From the NCBI RefSeq assembly GCF_000177375.1, contig NZ_ADFR01000003.1, positions 1-64,000 on the forward strand: a stretch of DNA of 64,000 nt. The letters are read 5' to 3'. Both the position numbers and the translations under genes were made by a program. The notes under the pieces were generated by a model. The model was given only the letters and a program-made list of their open reading frames with translations. It made no database searches and was not told the origin of the DNA. Within the stretch, counting starts at the first letter, position 1; every line of letters begins with the position of its first letter. Below are positions 31,717 to 40,395 of the stretch, one piece after another. The DNA is from Bulleidia extructa W1219. GTDB taxonomy: Bacteria > Bacillota_I > Bacilli_A > Erysipelotrichales > Erysipelotrichaceae.

Positions 31717-32631
31717 TTAATGGGTTTCTTCCCAGAGAACATCGGGATAGGAGCCCTTTTTCTTTAATTCTGCAATCTTTTTAACAACAGTTGGTTTATC
31801 TTCCGGATAAGTGACACCAAACCAGGTATCATGAGTATCTAAAATATCCACTTGGATTTGTTTGTTTTGAAGCAACTGGCCAATCGCCGTCGGGATGACG
31901 TATTCCGCTTTTGTCGGATTGTCTATTCTGGCTTTAGCTACGAATTTTTCCCAAAGAGGGGTCAGCTTTTCGTAAATGGAAGGGTGGAATCCCCAGAAAT
32001 TCATAGATACAAGGCAATCATGGTCTAATGGTACATCTTGAAGTTCTTTTTTAGCGTAGATTTGTTTGTCTTTCAAGTAGATTTCTTTGATCTCAGTGAT
32101 TTGTTGTAGGTGATTTTTTTCATCAACTTCACAAATGCCTCTTGTAACTGAACCATTTTCGGTAATGGTTTCATGGAGGTGATAACCAATCATGGCGTAA
32201 CGATTTTCATTTACTTTGGTACTCAAAAATTGATAGATTTTTTGATAAGCATCTTTACCATAATAATCATCGGCATTGATAATAGCGAAAGAACCTTTCA
32301 CAATATCTTTACACGATAATAAGGCTTGTACCGTTCCCCATGGTTTACTACGATCAATGGGATCTCCAGGAATGTCATAGATATCTTGGAAGGCAAATTG
32401 AACCTTCATTTTTTGGGAAACACGATCGGTCAAAGCTTTTTTGAAAAGAGCTTCATGTTGACGCTGGATAATTAAGACCACCTGTTCAAATCCTGCTTCT
32501 TTGGCATCATAAATTGAAAATTCAATGATGGGTTCGCCATGAGAGCCAACGCCATCTATTTGTTTCATACCACCATAGCGACTACCCAGTCCTGCAGCTA
32601 ATATGACAAGTGTTGGTTTTTGATGATTCAT
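31717..32631 (-). CDS. Sugar-phosphate nucleotidyltransferase
   Basis: A 304-residue NTP-transferase. The nucleotide-binding signature LAAGLGSRYGGMKQID is at the N-terminus, and FAIINADDYYG gives the metal-binding Asp residues. It resembles the glucose/hexose-1-phosphate uridylyl- or thymidylyltransferase superfamily, but the exact sugar cannot be told. It would supply an activated sugar for cell-envelope glycans. AGGAGA precedes the ATG, and TATAAT occurs about 50 bases upstream on that strand. Confidence 0.88.
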   Translation of the reverse strand: MNHQKPTLVILAAGLGSRYGGMKQIDGVGSHGEPIIEFSIYDAKEAGFEQVVLIIQRQHEALFKKALTDRVSQKMKVQFAFQDIYDIPGDPIDRSKPWGTVQALLSCKDIVKGSFAIINADDYYGKDAYQKIYQFLSTKVNENRYAMIGYHLHETITENGSVTRGICEVDEKNHLQQITEIKEIYLKDKQIYAKKELQDVPLDHDCLVSMNFWGFHPSIYEKLTPLWEKFVAKARIDNPTKAEYVIPTAIGQLLQNKQIQVDILDTHDTWFGVTYPEDKPTVVKKIAELKKKGSYPDVLWEETH

Positions 32632-32702
32632 AGTTGTCTCCTGTTGTATACTTATAGTATCCCTATTATAGCATTTATAAAAATAGAAAGAAGAACGCTT
32701 CT

Positions 32703-33260
32703 ATGAAAGAAATTATATTGGCTTCAAAAAGTCCCAGAAGAAAAGAATTGATGGAAACTCTCGGATTACCTTTTTCTGTTATGGCTTCTCATACGAGAGA
32801 AGATTGGAATCCTTTGTTAACAGCGAAAGAAAATAGTTTGAACATTGCCAAAGAAAAAGCACAAGCTATTTTTTTAGAAAAACCTGAAGCAGTGATTATT
32901 GCCAGTGATACCATTGTACTTAAAAATGATTTTGTTTTCGGTAAACCAAAAGGTGTCAAAGAGGCAAGAAAAATGATAGAAGAGTTGAGTGATTCCATTC
33001 ATCAGGTTTATACATCTATTGTGGTTCGAGAAGGAAATAGGATTTTAAGTGATATTTCAGTCAGTGATGTGTATTTTCTACCAATCCCAAAGGAAGATTT
33101 GGAAGTTTATCTTCGAGGTAGTGAGTGGAAAGATAAAGCAGGAGCGTATGCCATTCAAGGTTGGGCGGCTCGGTACATTGATAAGATTGATGGAGATTAC
33201 TATGCCATTATGGGATTTCCTGTTTCTAAGGTAAATTCTTTGTTGAAACAAGTCCTCTAG
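32703..33260 (+). CDS. maf: Maf-family nucleotide pyrophosphatase
   Basis: A 185-residue Maf/Ham1-fold protein with the family start ILASKSPRRKELME, the IIASDTIV segment, and GAYAIQGWAARYI near the end. Maf proteins hydrolyse dTTP, UTP or modified nucleotides to the monophosphate, cleaning the pool. Length is normal. The ribosome binding site is weak. The tRNA-Thr gene follows. Confidence 0.94.
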   Translation: MKEIILASKSPRRKELMETLGLPFSVMASHTREDWNPLLTAKENSLNIAKEKAQAIFLEKPEAVIIASDTIVLKNDFVFGKPKGVKEARKMIEELSDSIHQVYTSIVVREGNRILSDISVSDVYFLPIPKEDLEVYLRGSEWKDKAGAYAIQGWAARYIDKIDGDYYAIMGFPVSKVNSLLKQVL

Positions 33261-33301
33261 TCTTTACAATTGAGGTGTCTTTGTTTAAGATATAAAGGCG
33301 C

Positions 33302-33372
33302 GCCGCTTTAGTATAGTGGTAATACGCATCCATGGTAAGGATGAACGGGCAGTTCAATTCTGCCAAGCGGCA
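33302..33372 (+). tRNA. tRNA-Thr (GGT)
   Basis: Acceptor GCCGCTT/AAGCGGC with discriminator A. Anticodon stem CATCC/GGATG with loop ATGGTAA (anticodon GGT). T arm GGCAG/CTGCC. The D loop is short, giving a total of 71 bases. CCA is not encoded. Confidence 0.9.
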
Positions 33373-33385
33373 TAAAAGTTTAAAA

Positions 33386-33410
33386 ACCCCCAGTAAAATG
33401 GGGATTTTTT
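33386..33410 (+). terminator. Terminator after tRNA-Thr
   Basis: CCCCA/TGGGG stem with loop GTAAAA and a T run. The same six-base loop occurs in the terminator after tRNA-Gly at 46411. Confidence 0.85.
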
Positions 33411-33431
33411 AATTTGATGGCACTTTTTAAG

Positions 33432-34193
33432 TCATTTTTTCAATAAATAATCTATTAATTTTGAAAATTCATCTTGTTCTTCTTCTGAACGGAGAATTCC
33501 TTTAAATTCTTGTTGATAACGAATTAAATTTTCCAGACTATCATTATGACAGATACAATTTCGAATCTGGATAATCATATCCAGTTTCTTATAAAATGGT
33601 TGATCATCAGATTCTTGGATAAAATGTTGGCGTTTGAGAAATTCTTGACGACACCGATTTTTTAGGTGAGAGTCTAGAGAATAGAGAAGGGATAAACATT
33701 CATGTAAAGTTAACTGACCTAAAAGAAAATAAGGGCTTCGGTAATTTTGAATTTCTTCTTTCATTTTATCAATGATTTTATACATATGAAATTTAATGGA
33801 ATCGGTATATGGTGTATGTTGGGCGTTGAAATGTAGGGTGTCGGCTAATTCTTGAAACTGGGAAGAACTATTCAAATGATAAGCATTTAAAATTTCATAA
33901 GAAAGAATAGACTTTAAATAACATTCCAAAGACATGATGTTTTGATATAAACGGGGATATTGATTTCTTTCTTCTAGATAAGCATCTAAGTATTCTTTAA
34001 AATCCGTTTGACGATAAACACCATTTGTTTTAAAACGATGTTTAAAAGGGGTAATCAGATTGACATAAGAATATTCGTATAGGTATTGTTGAGCTTGTTT
34101 TTCGGGGATTTGAATATAAACTACTTTTTTGGTTTCTTGTAAATAGGCAGTCATTTTGGTTAAAGTCAAGGGATCTTTATAGTGTGTCTTCAT
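33432..34193 (-). CDS. Abi-like protein (Abi_2/AbiF family, HEPN)
   Basis: A 253-residue cytosolic, helical protein of the Abi_2 (AbiD/AbiF) type. The N-terminal YLYEYSYVNLITPFKHRF segment and the ECYLKSILSYEI helix fit the family. The C-terminal RNCICH, an R-x4-H motif preceded by a hydrophobic helix (KKLDMIIQI), is the HEPN ribonuclease active site. These proteins abort phage infection by degrading or blocking RNA function. It lies alone on the minus strand between a tRNA-Thr terminator and nrdA, a typical landing place for defence genes. No antitoxin is recognisable next to it. Confidence 0.82.
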   Translation of the reverse strand: MKTHYKDPLTLTKMTAYLQETKKVVYIQIPEKQAQQYLYEYSYVNLITPFKHRFKTNGVYRQTDFKEYLDAYLEERNQYPRLYQNIMSLECYLKSILSYEILNAYHLNSSSQFQELADTLHFNAQHTPYTDSIKFHMYKIIDKMKEEIQNYRSPYFLLGQLTLHECLSLLYSLDSHLKNRCRQEFLKRQHFIQESDDQPFYKKLDMIIQIRNCICHNDSLENLIRYQQEFKGILRSEEEQDEFSKLIDYLLKK

Positions 34194-34312
34194 AGAAAAC
34201 CTTTCTTGTTTATATCATACGTTTTTTGTATCAAAAAGCAAAATGGTTCACTGGGCATTTGATTGGGAATGAGGTTTATTTTTTGGTATCCTCTGTAAAG
34301 AAAGAGGACCTT

Positions 34313-36823
34313 ATGAACGATAGATATATTACTAAACGCAATGGGCAACAAGTGCCTTTTGATAGTACAAAGATACAAATGGCTATTCGTAAGTCTTTTG
34401 CGTCTTTACAAGCAGATATTTCAGAAGAAGACTTAGCTTCTATTTTGGATTTATTGGAACAAAAGATTATAAACCGAGAAAAGTTGGATGTGGAATTCAT
34501 TCAAGATAAAGTTGAACAATCTTTAATGGAAAAAGGCTATTTTGAAGTCGCAAAAAAATATATTTTATACCGACAAGTCCGTACAATCCAACGCCAAGAA
34601 AGAAATGAGTTATTGGAGTTGATGGCGATAGAGGGATTGGAGGAACATCTTTTATCCTTACAAAAAACGTATCCTAATTTATCTTTGAAACGGTTAAAAG
34701 AGCGTTATGAAAACACCATCACCGGTCAAGAGGATCGCCTTTCATTGTTGGTTCGTTCAGCTGCAGAGTTAACATCTAAAGAAGAGCCGACTTGGGAAAA
34801 GGTGGCTGGTCGGCTGTTGGCTTTTCAGTTGTCTTTAAAGCTAAAACAAGCAGAAGATAGCTTAGGTATCCATTCTTTTTATGAGAAATTACAGTACTTG
34901 ACTCAAGAAGGGTTATATGGAGACTATATTTTGAAAGGATACCATCAGGAAGAAATTGAAGAAGCTTATCACTTCATTGATTTTAGTCATGATTATCGCT
35001 TTACTTATGCCGGATTGGATTTATTAGCCAACCGCTATTTGATTCATTCTCGTCAACACGTGATTTTAGAATCGCCGCAAGAAATGTACCTAGGAATTGC
35101 GTTGCATTTGGCTTTGAAAGAAAAGAAGTATCGTATGGAATGGGTGAAGAAATTTTACGATATGTTAGCTCGGCATGAAGTGACGATGGCCACACCGACT
35201 CTTAGTAATGCCCGTAAACCATATCATCAATTAAGCAGTTGCTTTATCGACACTGTTCCGGATAGTCTGGATGGTATTTATCAATCCATTGCGAATTTTG
35301 CGGATGTTTCCAAGTTTGGTGGAGGAATGGGAATGTATCTTGGAAAAGTTAGATCCAGAGGTGGTATGATTCGTGGTTTTGAAGGGGCCTCAGGAGGTGT
35401 CATTCGTTGGATTCGGGTTATTAACGATACGGCTGTAGCGGTGGATCAATTAGGGGTTCGCCAAGGAGCTGTGGCTGTTTATCTGGATGTTTGGCACAAA
35501 GACTTACCTGAATTTCTTCAACTTCGTACTAATAATGGAGATGATCGGATGAAGGCACATGATGTTTTCCCGGCGATCTGTTATCCGGATTTATTCTGGA
35601 AAAAAGTAAAAGAAGATATCAATCAGGATTGGTATTTTATGGATCCACATGACATTTTTGTGGTTAAAGGTTATCATCTGGAAGATTCTTATGGTGAAGA
35701 GTGGGAAAGAAAATATGAAGAGTGCATACAAGATCATCGTATCTCTAAACGAGTGATGTCCATCAAAGAAGTGGTTCGGTTGATCTTAAAATCAATCGTG
35801 GAAACCGGAACACCATTTGCGTTCTATCGGGATGCGGTGAATCGTGCCAATCCGAATAAGCATGCCGGTATAATCTACTGCTCCAATTTGTGTACCGAGA
35901 TTGCTCAAAATATGAGTGAAGCTTGTATTGAAAGTCGAACTATTGAAACAAGGGATGGCGAAACGGTGATTGTACAAACTCAAAAACCGGGTGACTTTGT
36001 GGTTTGCAATCTAGCGTCTTTGTGTTTAGGAAATATCAATGTAAATGATATAGCTGACCTTGAAAGAGTGACCAGTACAGCGGTACGGGCTTTAGATAAT
36101 GTGATTGATTTGAATTTCTATCCTCTAGTTAACGCAAAAATCACTAATCAAAATTACAGAGCGATTGGCTTGGGAGTTTCGGGTTATCATCACATGTTAG
36201 CGAAAAACCGGATTCAATGGGAAAGTGAAGAACACTTACAATTTGTTGACCGTGTTTTTGAAGACATTGCTTATATGACAATTCGAGCTTCTCACGAATT
36301 GGCGAAAGAAAGAGGGAGCTATTCTTTATTTAAAGGCAGTGATTGGGAAAATGGGGACTATTTCCGTTTGAGAAAATATGAAAGTGAACGTTGGTTAAAG
36401 CTACAAAAGGATATTCAAAAAGGGGGTATGCGTAATGCTTATGTGATGGCCATTGCCCCGACAAGTTCAACTTCCATTTTGATTGGAACAACTGCCGGTT
36501 TAGATCCTGTCTTAAATCGTTTCTTTATGGAAGAAAAGAAGGGGACGATGTTACCAAGAACAGCTCCAGAGTTAAGTCTGGAAACTTATTGGTATTACAA
36601 AAGTGCTCATACGATCGATCAAAACTATTCCATTAGAGCTAATGGAATTCGCCAACGGCATATCGATCAGTCCCAAAGTTTTAATCTTTGGATCACCAAC
36701 GAGTATAAGATGTCACAATTACTTAAATTATTAACGCTTGCTTATGATTGTGGAGTTAAGACCATTTACTATACTCGTAGTAAAGCCTTAGATCCGGAAG
36801 ATTGTGAAAGCTGTTCAGCTTAA
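34313..36823 (+). CDS. nrdA: Class I ribonucleotide reductase large subunit
   Basis: An 836-residue ribonucleoside-diphosphate reductase alpha chain. An ATP cone (ITKRNGQQVPFDSTKI) covers about residues 4-95. Catalytic residues include the Cys in QLSSCFIDTV, the NLCTEI motif, and the C-terminal CESC pair that shuttles reducing power. Start chosen at 34313 after GAAAGAGGA. nrdB follows 12 bases later. Together with nrdD-nrdG, this cell can make deoxynucleotides with and without oxygen. Confidence 0.96.
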   Translation: MNDRYITKRNGQQVPFDSTKIQMAIRKSFASLQADISEEDLASILDLLEQKIINREKLDVEFIQDKVEQSLMEKGYFEVAKKYILYRQVRTIQRQERNELLELMAIEGLEEHLLSLQKTYPNLSLKRLKERYENTITGQEDRLSLLVRSAAELTSKEEPTWEKVAGRLLAFQLSLKLKQAEDSLGIHSFYEKLQYLTQEGLYGDYILKGYHQEEIEEAYHFIDFSHDYRFTYAGLDLLANRYLIHSRQHVILESPQEMYLGIALHLALKEKKYRMEWVKKFYDMLARHEVTMATPTLSNARKPYHQLSSCFIDTVPDSLDGIYQSIANFADVSKFGGGMGMYLGKVRSRGGMIRGFEGASGGVIRWIRVINDTAVAVDQLGVRQGAVAVYLDVWHKDLPEFLQLRTNNGDDRMKAHDVFPAICYPDLFWKKVKEDINQDWYFMDPHDIFVVKGYHLEDSYGEEWERKYEECIQDHRISKRVMSIKEVVRLILKSIVETGTPFAFYRDAVNRANPNKHAGIIYCSNLCTEIAQNMSEACIESRTIETRDGETVIVQTQKPGDFVVCNLASLCLGNINVNDIADLERVTSTAVRALDNVIDLNFYPLVNAKITNQNYRAIGLGVSGYHHMLAKNRIQWESEEHLQFVDRVFEDIAYMTIRASHELAKERGSYSLFKGSDWENGDYFRLRKYESERWLKLQKDIQKGGMRNAYVMAIAPTSSTSILIGTTAGLDPVLNRFFMEEKKGTMLPRTAPELSLETYWYYKSAHTIDQNYSIRANGIRQRHIDQSQSFNLWITNEYKMSQLLKLLTLAYDCGVKTIYYTRSKALDPEDCESCSA

Positions 36824-36834
36824 GGAGAAAAAAT

Positions 36835-37881
36835 ATGTCAAAAGGAATTCAAAGAAAACCGCTATTTAACCCGGAAGGAGATATCGATGTTTGTCATCGT
36901 CGTCTTTTAAATTTCGATACCACCAATATTAATGATTTTAATAATATGAAATACACTTGGGTTTCTAATTGGTATCGTCAAGCTATGAATAATTTTTGGA
37001 TACCGGAGGAAATCAATTTAAACCAAGATAAATCAGATTATCTCAATTTATCCTTAGCAGAACGGTCGGCGTATGATAAAATCCTCAGCTTTTTGGTATA
37101 TTTAGATTCTCTTCAATCTGCCAATTTGCCCAATATTGCCAGTTATGTGACAGCGAATGAAGTCAACTTGTGTTTATCTATTCAAACCTTTCAAGAGTGC
37201 ATTCATTCACAATCCTATAGTTATATGCTGGACAGCATTTGTTCACCAGAACAAAGAAATGAGATTTTATACCAATGGAAATACGACGAACATTTATTGA
37301 AACGGAATACCTTTATCGGTCATTTATACAATGAATTTTTAGAATATCAAGATAAACAATCATTTTTAAAAGTCTGTATTGCGAATTTTATTTTGGAGGG
37401 AATTTATTTCTATTCCGGATTTATGTTCTTTTATAACTTGGCTCGACATGGAAAAATGCCGGGTTCGGTACAAGAGATTCGATACATCAATCGAGATGAA
37501 AACACCCATTTATGGTTATTTCGAAATATTCTTTTGGAATTGCAAAAGGAAGAGCCGGAATTGTTTACCGATAGCAATATTCAAATGATAAAGGATATGA
37601 TTCATGAAGGAGTGCAACAAGAGATCGCATGGGGGCAGTACGTAATTGGTAATAATATCCCCGGCTTAAACTCACAAATGGTGGAAGATTATATTAAGTA
37701 TCTAGGAAATACTCGTTTTGCGACTTTGGGTCTGGGTAATTTATACGAAGGCTATGAAGAGGAACCGGAAACGATGCGCTGGGTCAAACAATACTCTGAT
37801 GCGAATATGGTAAAAACAGATTTCTTTGAAGCACGTGTGACCGCTTATGCGAAAAGTTCTGCCATTGAAGATGATTTATAA
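36835..37881 (+). CDS. nrdB: Class I ribonucleotide reductase small subunit
   Basis: A 348-residue diiron protein. Metal ligands appear in order: Asp in VYLDSLQSANLP, E-x-x-H in FQECIHSQSY, Glu in FILEGIYF, and E-x-x-H in RDENTHLW. The Tyr four residues after the first ligand His (HSQSY) corresponds to the radical tyrosine of NrdB. This points to a tyrosyl-radical class I enzyme, not the Phe-type class Ic. It is co-transcribed with nrdA, with a ribosome binding site AAGGAG. Confidence 0.95.
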   Translation: MSKGIQRKPLFNPEGDIDVCHRRLLNFDTTNINDFNNMKYTWVSNWYRQAMNNFWIPEEINLNQDKSDYLNLSLAERSAYDKILSFLVYLDSLQSANLPNIASYVTANEVNLCLSIQTFQECIHSQSYSYMLDSICSPEQRNEILYQWKYDEHLLKRNTFIGHLYNEFLEYQDKQSFLKVCIANFILEGIYFYSGFMFFYNLARHGKMPGSVQEIRYINRDENTHLWLFRNILLELQKEEPELFTDSNIQMIKDMIHEGVQQEIAWGQYVIGNNIPGLNSQMVEDYIKYLGNTRFATLGLGNLYEGYEEEPETMRWVKQYSDANMVKTDFFEARVTAYAKSSAIEDDL

Positions 37882-37907
37882 GAAGAGGCGAAAGCTTCTT
37901 TTTTTGT
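37881..37907 (+). terminator. Terminator after nrdB
   Basis: AGAAG/CTTCT hairpin followed by seven T. Confidence 0.7.
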
Positions 37908-37913
37908 TATAAT
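37908..37913 (+). promoter_or_regulatory. -10 box of the cdaA operon
   Basis: TATAAT directly after the terminator T run; transcription would start about 18 bases before the cdaA start. No clear -35 is seen. Confidence 0.5.
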
Positions 37914-37938
37914 AAAAAAGCTGAAAGGGGGTACTCCT

Positions 37939-39036
37939 TTGTCTATCTTAAGTTTAGCGGCGTCGTTTCAGGGTGTATGGCGAATTATCGGCTCCGTATT
38001 AGATATTTTAATCATTTGGTTTGTGATTTATTTTTCCTTGAAAGTCATCCGAACCAATACTAGAACTACCCAAATTTTTAAGGGTATTTTCTTTGTGATT
38101 CTTGTTGATATTTTGGCTAAAATTATCGGTTTAAACACCATTCAATTTATTGCAGATATGTTTATCAACTGGGGATTTTTAGCTATCATTATTATTTTTC
38201 AGCCGGAAATTCGTTCTTTGTTAGAAAAGTTAGGAAAGAGCACTTTTTTTTCCACTTTTTCAACAATGTCGAATGATGATAAAAGTGAGGTGGTTGAAGC
38301 CATTGTGACGGCGACGACACTTTTAAGCAAAGATCAAACCGGAGCTTTGATTACTCTTGGACAATCCGCAAATCTTGAAAATTACATCAATACAGGGACT
38401 AAATTGGAAGCGAAAGTTTCAGCGGAATTATTGACATCTATTTTTGTGACCAGTACACCTTTGCATGATGGAGCAGTGATCATTCAAGGAGATCGGGTGG
38501 TTTGTGCCAGTGCTTATTTTCCACCGACCAATCGGATGGTTTCTTCTCGGTATGGATCTAGACATAGGGCGGCGATTGGAATTAGCGAAGTGACCGATGC
38601 TATTACTATTGTGATTTCAGAGGAAACAGGATCAATTTCAGTAACACGAGGAGGTAATATTGAAACCGTTAATCCGGCTGAATTAAGAAGACTATTGAAA
38701 AATATTATTTTTAATCAGAATTCTAGTGAATCAAGTACAGTCAAAATGAATTCGTTTTCAACTAAGGATTCATTAAATCATGGTGAACTGGTCGATGCGG
38801 TTGAAATTCATGATGGCCAACAAGAAATTTATGAACATCATGAACAAGAAAATTTAGATCAAGTAGCTAAATCAGCGGGTATGAAGTTACCACATAAGAA
38901 AGTAAGATCCAAGGCCAGTTATCCAGAAAGGCAAAAACCAACTTTGAGTCAAGAAGAAGTGGAACGACTGAGAGAACGTGCGATTCAAGAATTAGATAAG
39001 AATAATAAAGGAGGCAAAGAAGATGAACAAAGATAA
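37939..39036 (+). CDS. cdaA: Diadenylate cyclase CdaA
   Basis: A 365-residue membrane-bound enzyme that makes c-di-AMP from two ATP. Three N-terminal helices (residues 10-95) are followed by the DAC domain with the active-site DGA in PLHDGAVIIQ and RHRAAIG. Start is a TTG at 37939, eight bases after AAAGGGGG. The protein has a charged C-terminal tail of roughly 110 residues beyond the DAC domain (Glu/Lys-rich), longer than usual. The order cdaA-cdaR-glmM is the classical regulatory operon: CdaR and GlmM modulate the cyclase. Confidence 0.95.
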   Translation: MSILSLAASFQGVWRIIGSVLDILIIWFVIYFSLKVIRTNTRTTQIFKGIFFVILVDILAKIIGLNTIQFIADMFINWGFLAIIIIFQPEIRSLLEKLGKSTFFSTFSTMSNDDKSEVVEAIVTATTLLSKDQTGALITLGQSANLENYINTGTKLEAKVSAELLTSIFVTSTPLHDGAVIIQGDRVVCASAYFPPTNRMVSSRYGSRHRAAIGISEVTDAITIVISEETGSISVTRGGNIETVNPAELRRLLKNIIFNQNSSESSTVKMNSFSTKDSLNHGELVDAVEIHDGQQEIYEHHEQENLDQVAKSAGMKLPHKKVRSKASYPERQKPTLSQEEVERLRERAIQELDKNNKGGKEDEQR

Positions 39037-40378
39037 AAAACCAAATCTCTCTTCCTTTTTGACTTCTCATTTAAAGGAAAAGAAGAAATCCTTGTCCAAC
39101 CATTCTAATACCTATGGTAAAAAAATAGGAAAGATTTTATCGGCTATTTCTTCTGGCTTTGATAGGTTCTTATTTAATACAAGGCATACCCGATTGGTTT
39201 CTTTTTCCATGGCTTTATTGTTATTTAGCTTGGTGAATTTGAATGATATTTCTAAGCTATACGCTTCTACGCTAAAAACTTCCAGAACGGTTAGTGGGGT
39301 GAAAGTGGTAGCAAATTATAATCGGGATAATTTTGAATTATCGGGATTACCGACCACGGCTAAGGTGATTCTATCAGGAGATGCAACGAGTTTAAGCGGT
39401 GCCAATGTGGCGAATGGTAATGTAGTAGCAAATTTAAGCAATTTGGGAGAAGGACAACATACGATTCGTTTAAAAACAGAAGGCTATGGAGATAATTTAG
39501 ATGCGGCGGTAGATCCGACAACAGTGGTGGTGACTTTGAAGAAAAAGACAACCAAGGCTTTCGATATTTCCTATGATTTTATCAATACGTCTAAAATGGA
39601 TCCTAAATTAAGCTTGGGATCTCCTGAGTTATCTAAAAATAAGGTGAATGTTCGAGCTTCTAAAGACACATTAGATTCCATTGCGTTTGTGAAAGCTTTT
39701 ATTGATGTTTCAGGGAAGAGTAAAACGTTTACTCAAGAAGCTCGGTTAGTGGCGTATAACAGTAAAGGACAACCGGTAGAAGCCGATATCATTCCACAAA
39801 CAGTATCGGTGAAAGTGCCGATTACGGATAACCATAAGACGGTTCCGATTCGGCTGAAAGTCAATGGAAATATCCCTAATAATAAAGCTATTGAAAGTGT
39901 TCAAATGGCACAAGAGACGGTCACTATTTATGGTAGTGAATCTGTTTTAGAAACGATTGAGCAGATTGAAGTGACTGTGAATGCGGAAAATTTAACAGAA
40001 GATGCGACAATTCTTCGTCCTTTAGATTTGCCAGCAGGGGTCAGTTCAGCTTCTTTGGAACAAGTTTCAATGAATATTAAGTTAGGAGATATGGTGAGTC
40101 GAAAAATTGAAAATATTCCGATTAATTACCGCAATAACACTAATGGCTATAAAGTCAGTCAAGCCAATCAGAAGAAGACCACTTCCGTGATTATCAAGGG
40201 AACAGCCAATCATGTGAATCAAGTGAAGGCAGAAGATATTTATGTGTATATTGATCTGGCTAATGCTAAACCGGGTTTACAAGATTTTGAATTAAAAGTA
40301 GATCCGCCAAAGAATAAATTAGTGAATTATCAATTGACGGAGTCTAGATACAATCTAAATGTGATTGGTGAGAAATAA
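39023..40378 (+). CDS. cdaR: CdaR, YbbR-domain regulator of CdaA
   Basis: A 451-residue protein with one membrane helix (about residues 60-80) and several extracytoplasmic YbbR domains (repeating 80-residue units with the TVVVTLKKK, TVSVKVPI and TTSVIIKGT strands). It binds and controls CdaA. The start overlaps the cdaA end by 14 bases with a strong AAAGGAGG site inside the cdaA frame. The N-terminal cytosolic part is longer and more basic than usual. Confidence 0.92.
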   Translation: MNKDKKPNLSSFLTSHLKEKKKSLSNHSNTYGKKIGKILSAISSGFDRFLFNTRHTRLVSFSMALLLFSLVNLNDISKLYASTLKTSRTVSGVKVVANYNRDNFELSGLPTTAKVILSGDATSLSGANVANGNVVANLSNLGEGQHTIRLKTEGYGDNLDAAVDPTTVVVTLKKKTTKAFDISYDFINTSKMDPKLSLGSPELSKNKVNVRASKDTLDSIAFVKAFIDVSGKSKTFTQEARLVAYNSKGQPVEADIIPQTVSVKVPITDNHKTVPIRLKVNGNIPNNKAIESVQMAQETVTIYGSESVLETIEQIEVTVNAENLTEDATILRPLDLPAGVSSASLEQVSMNIKLGDMVSRKIENIPINYRNNTNGYKVSQANQKKTTSVIIKGTANHVNQVKAEDIYVYIDLANAKPGLQDFELKVDPPKNKLVNYQLTESRYNLNVIGEK

Positions 40379-40395
40379 GTAGAATGGAGTGGAAA

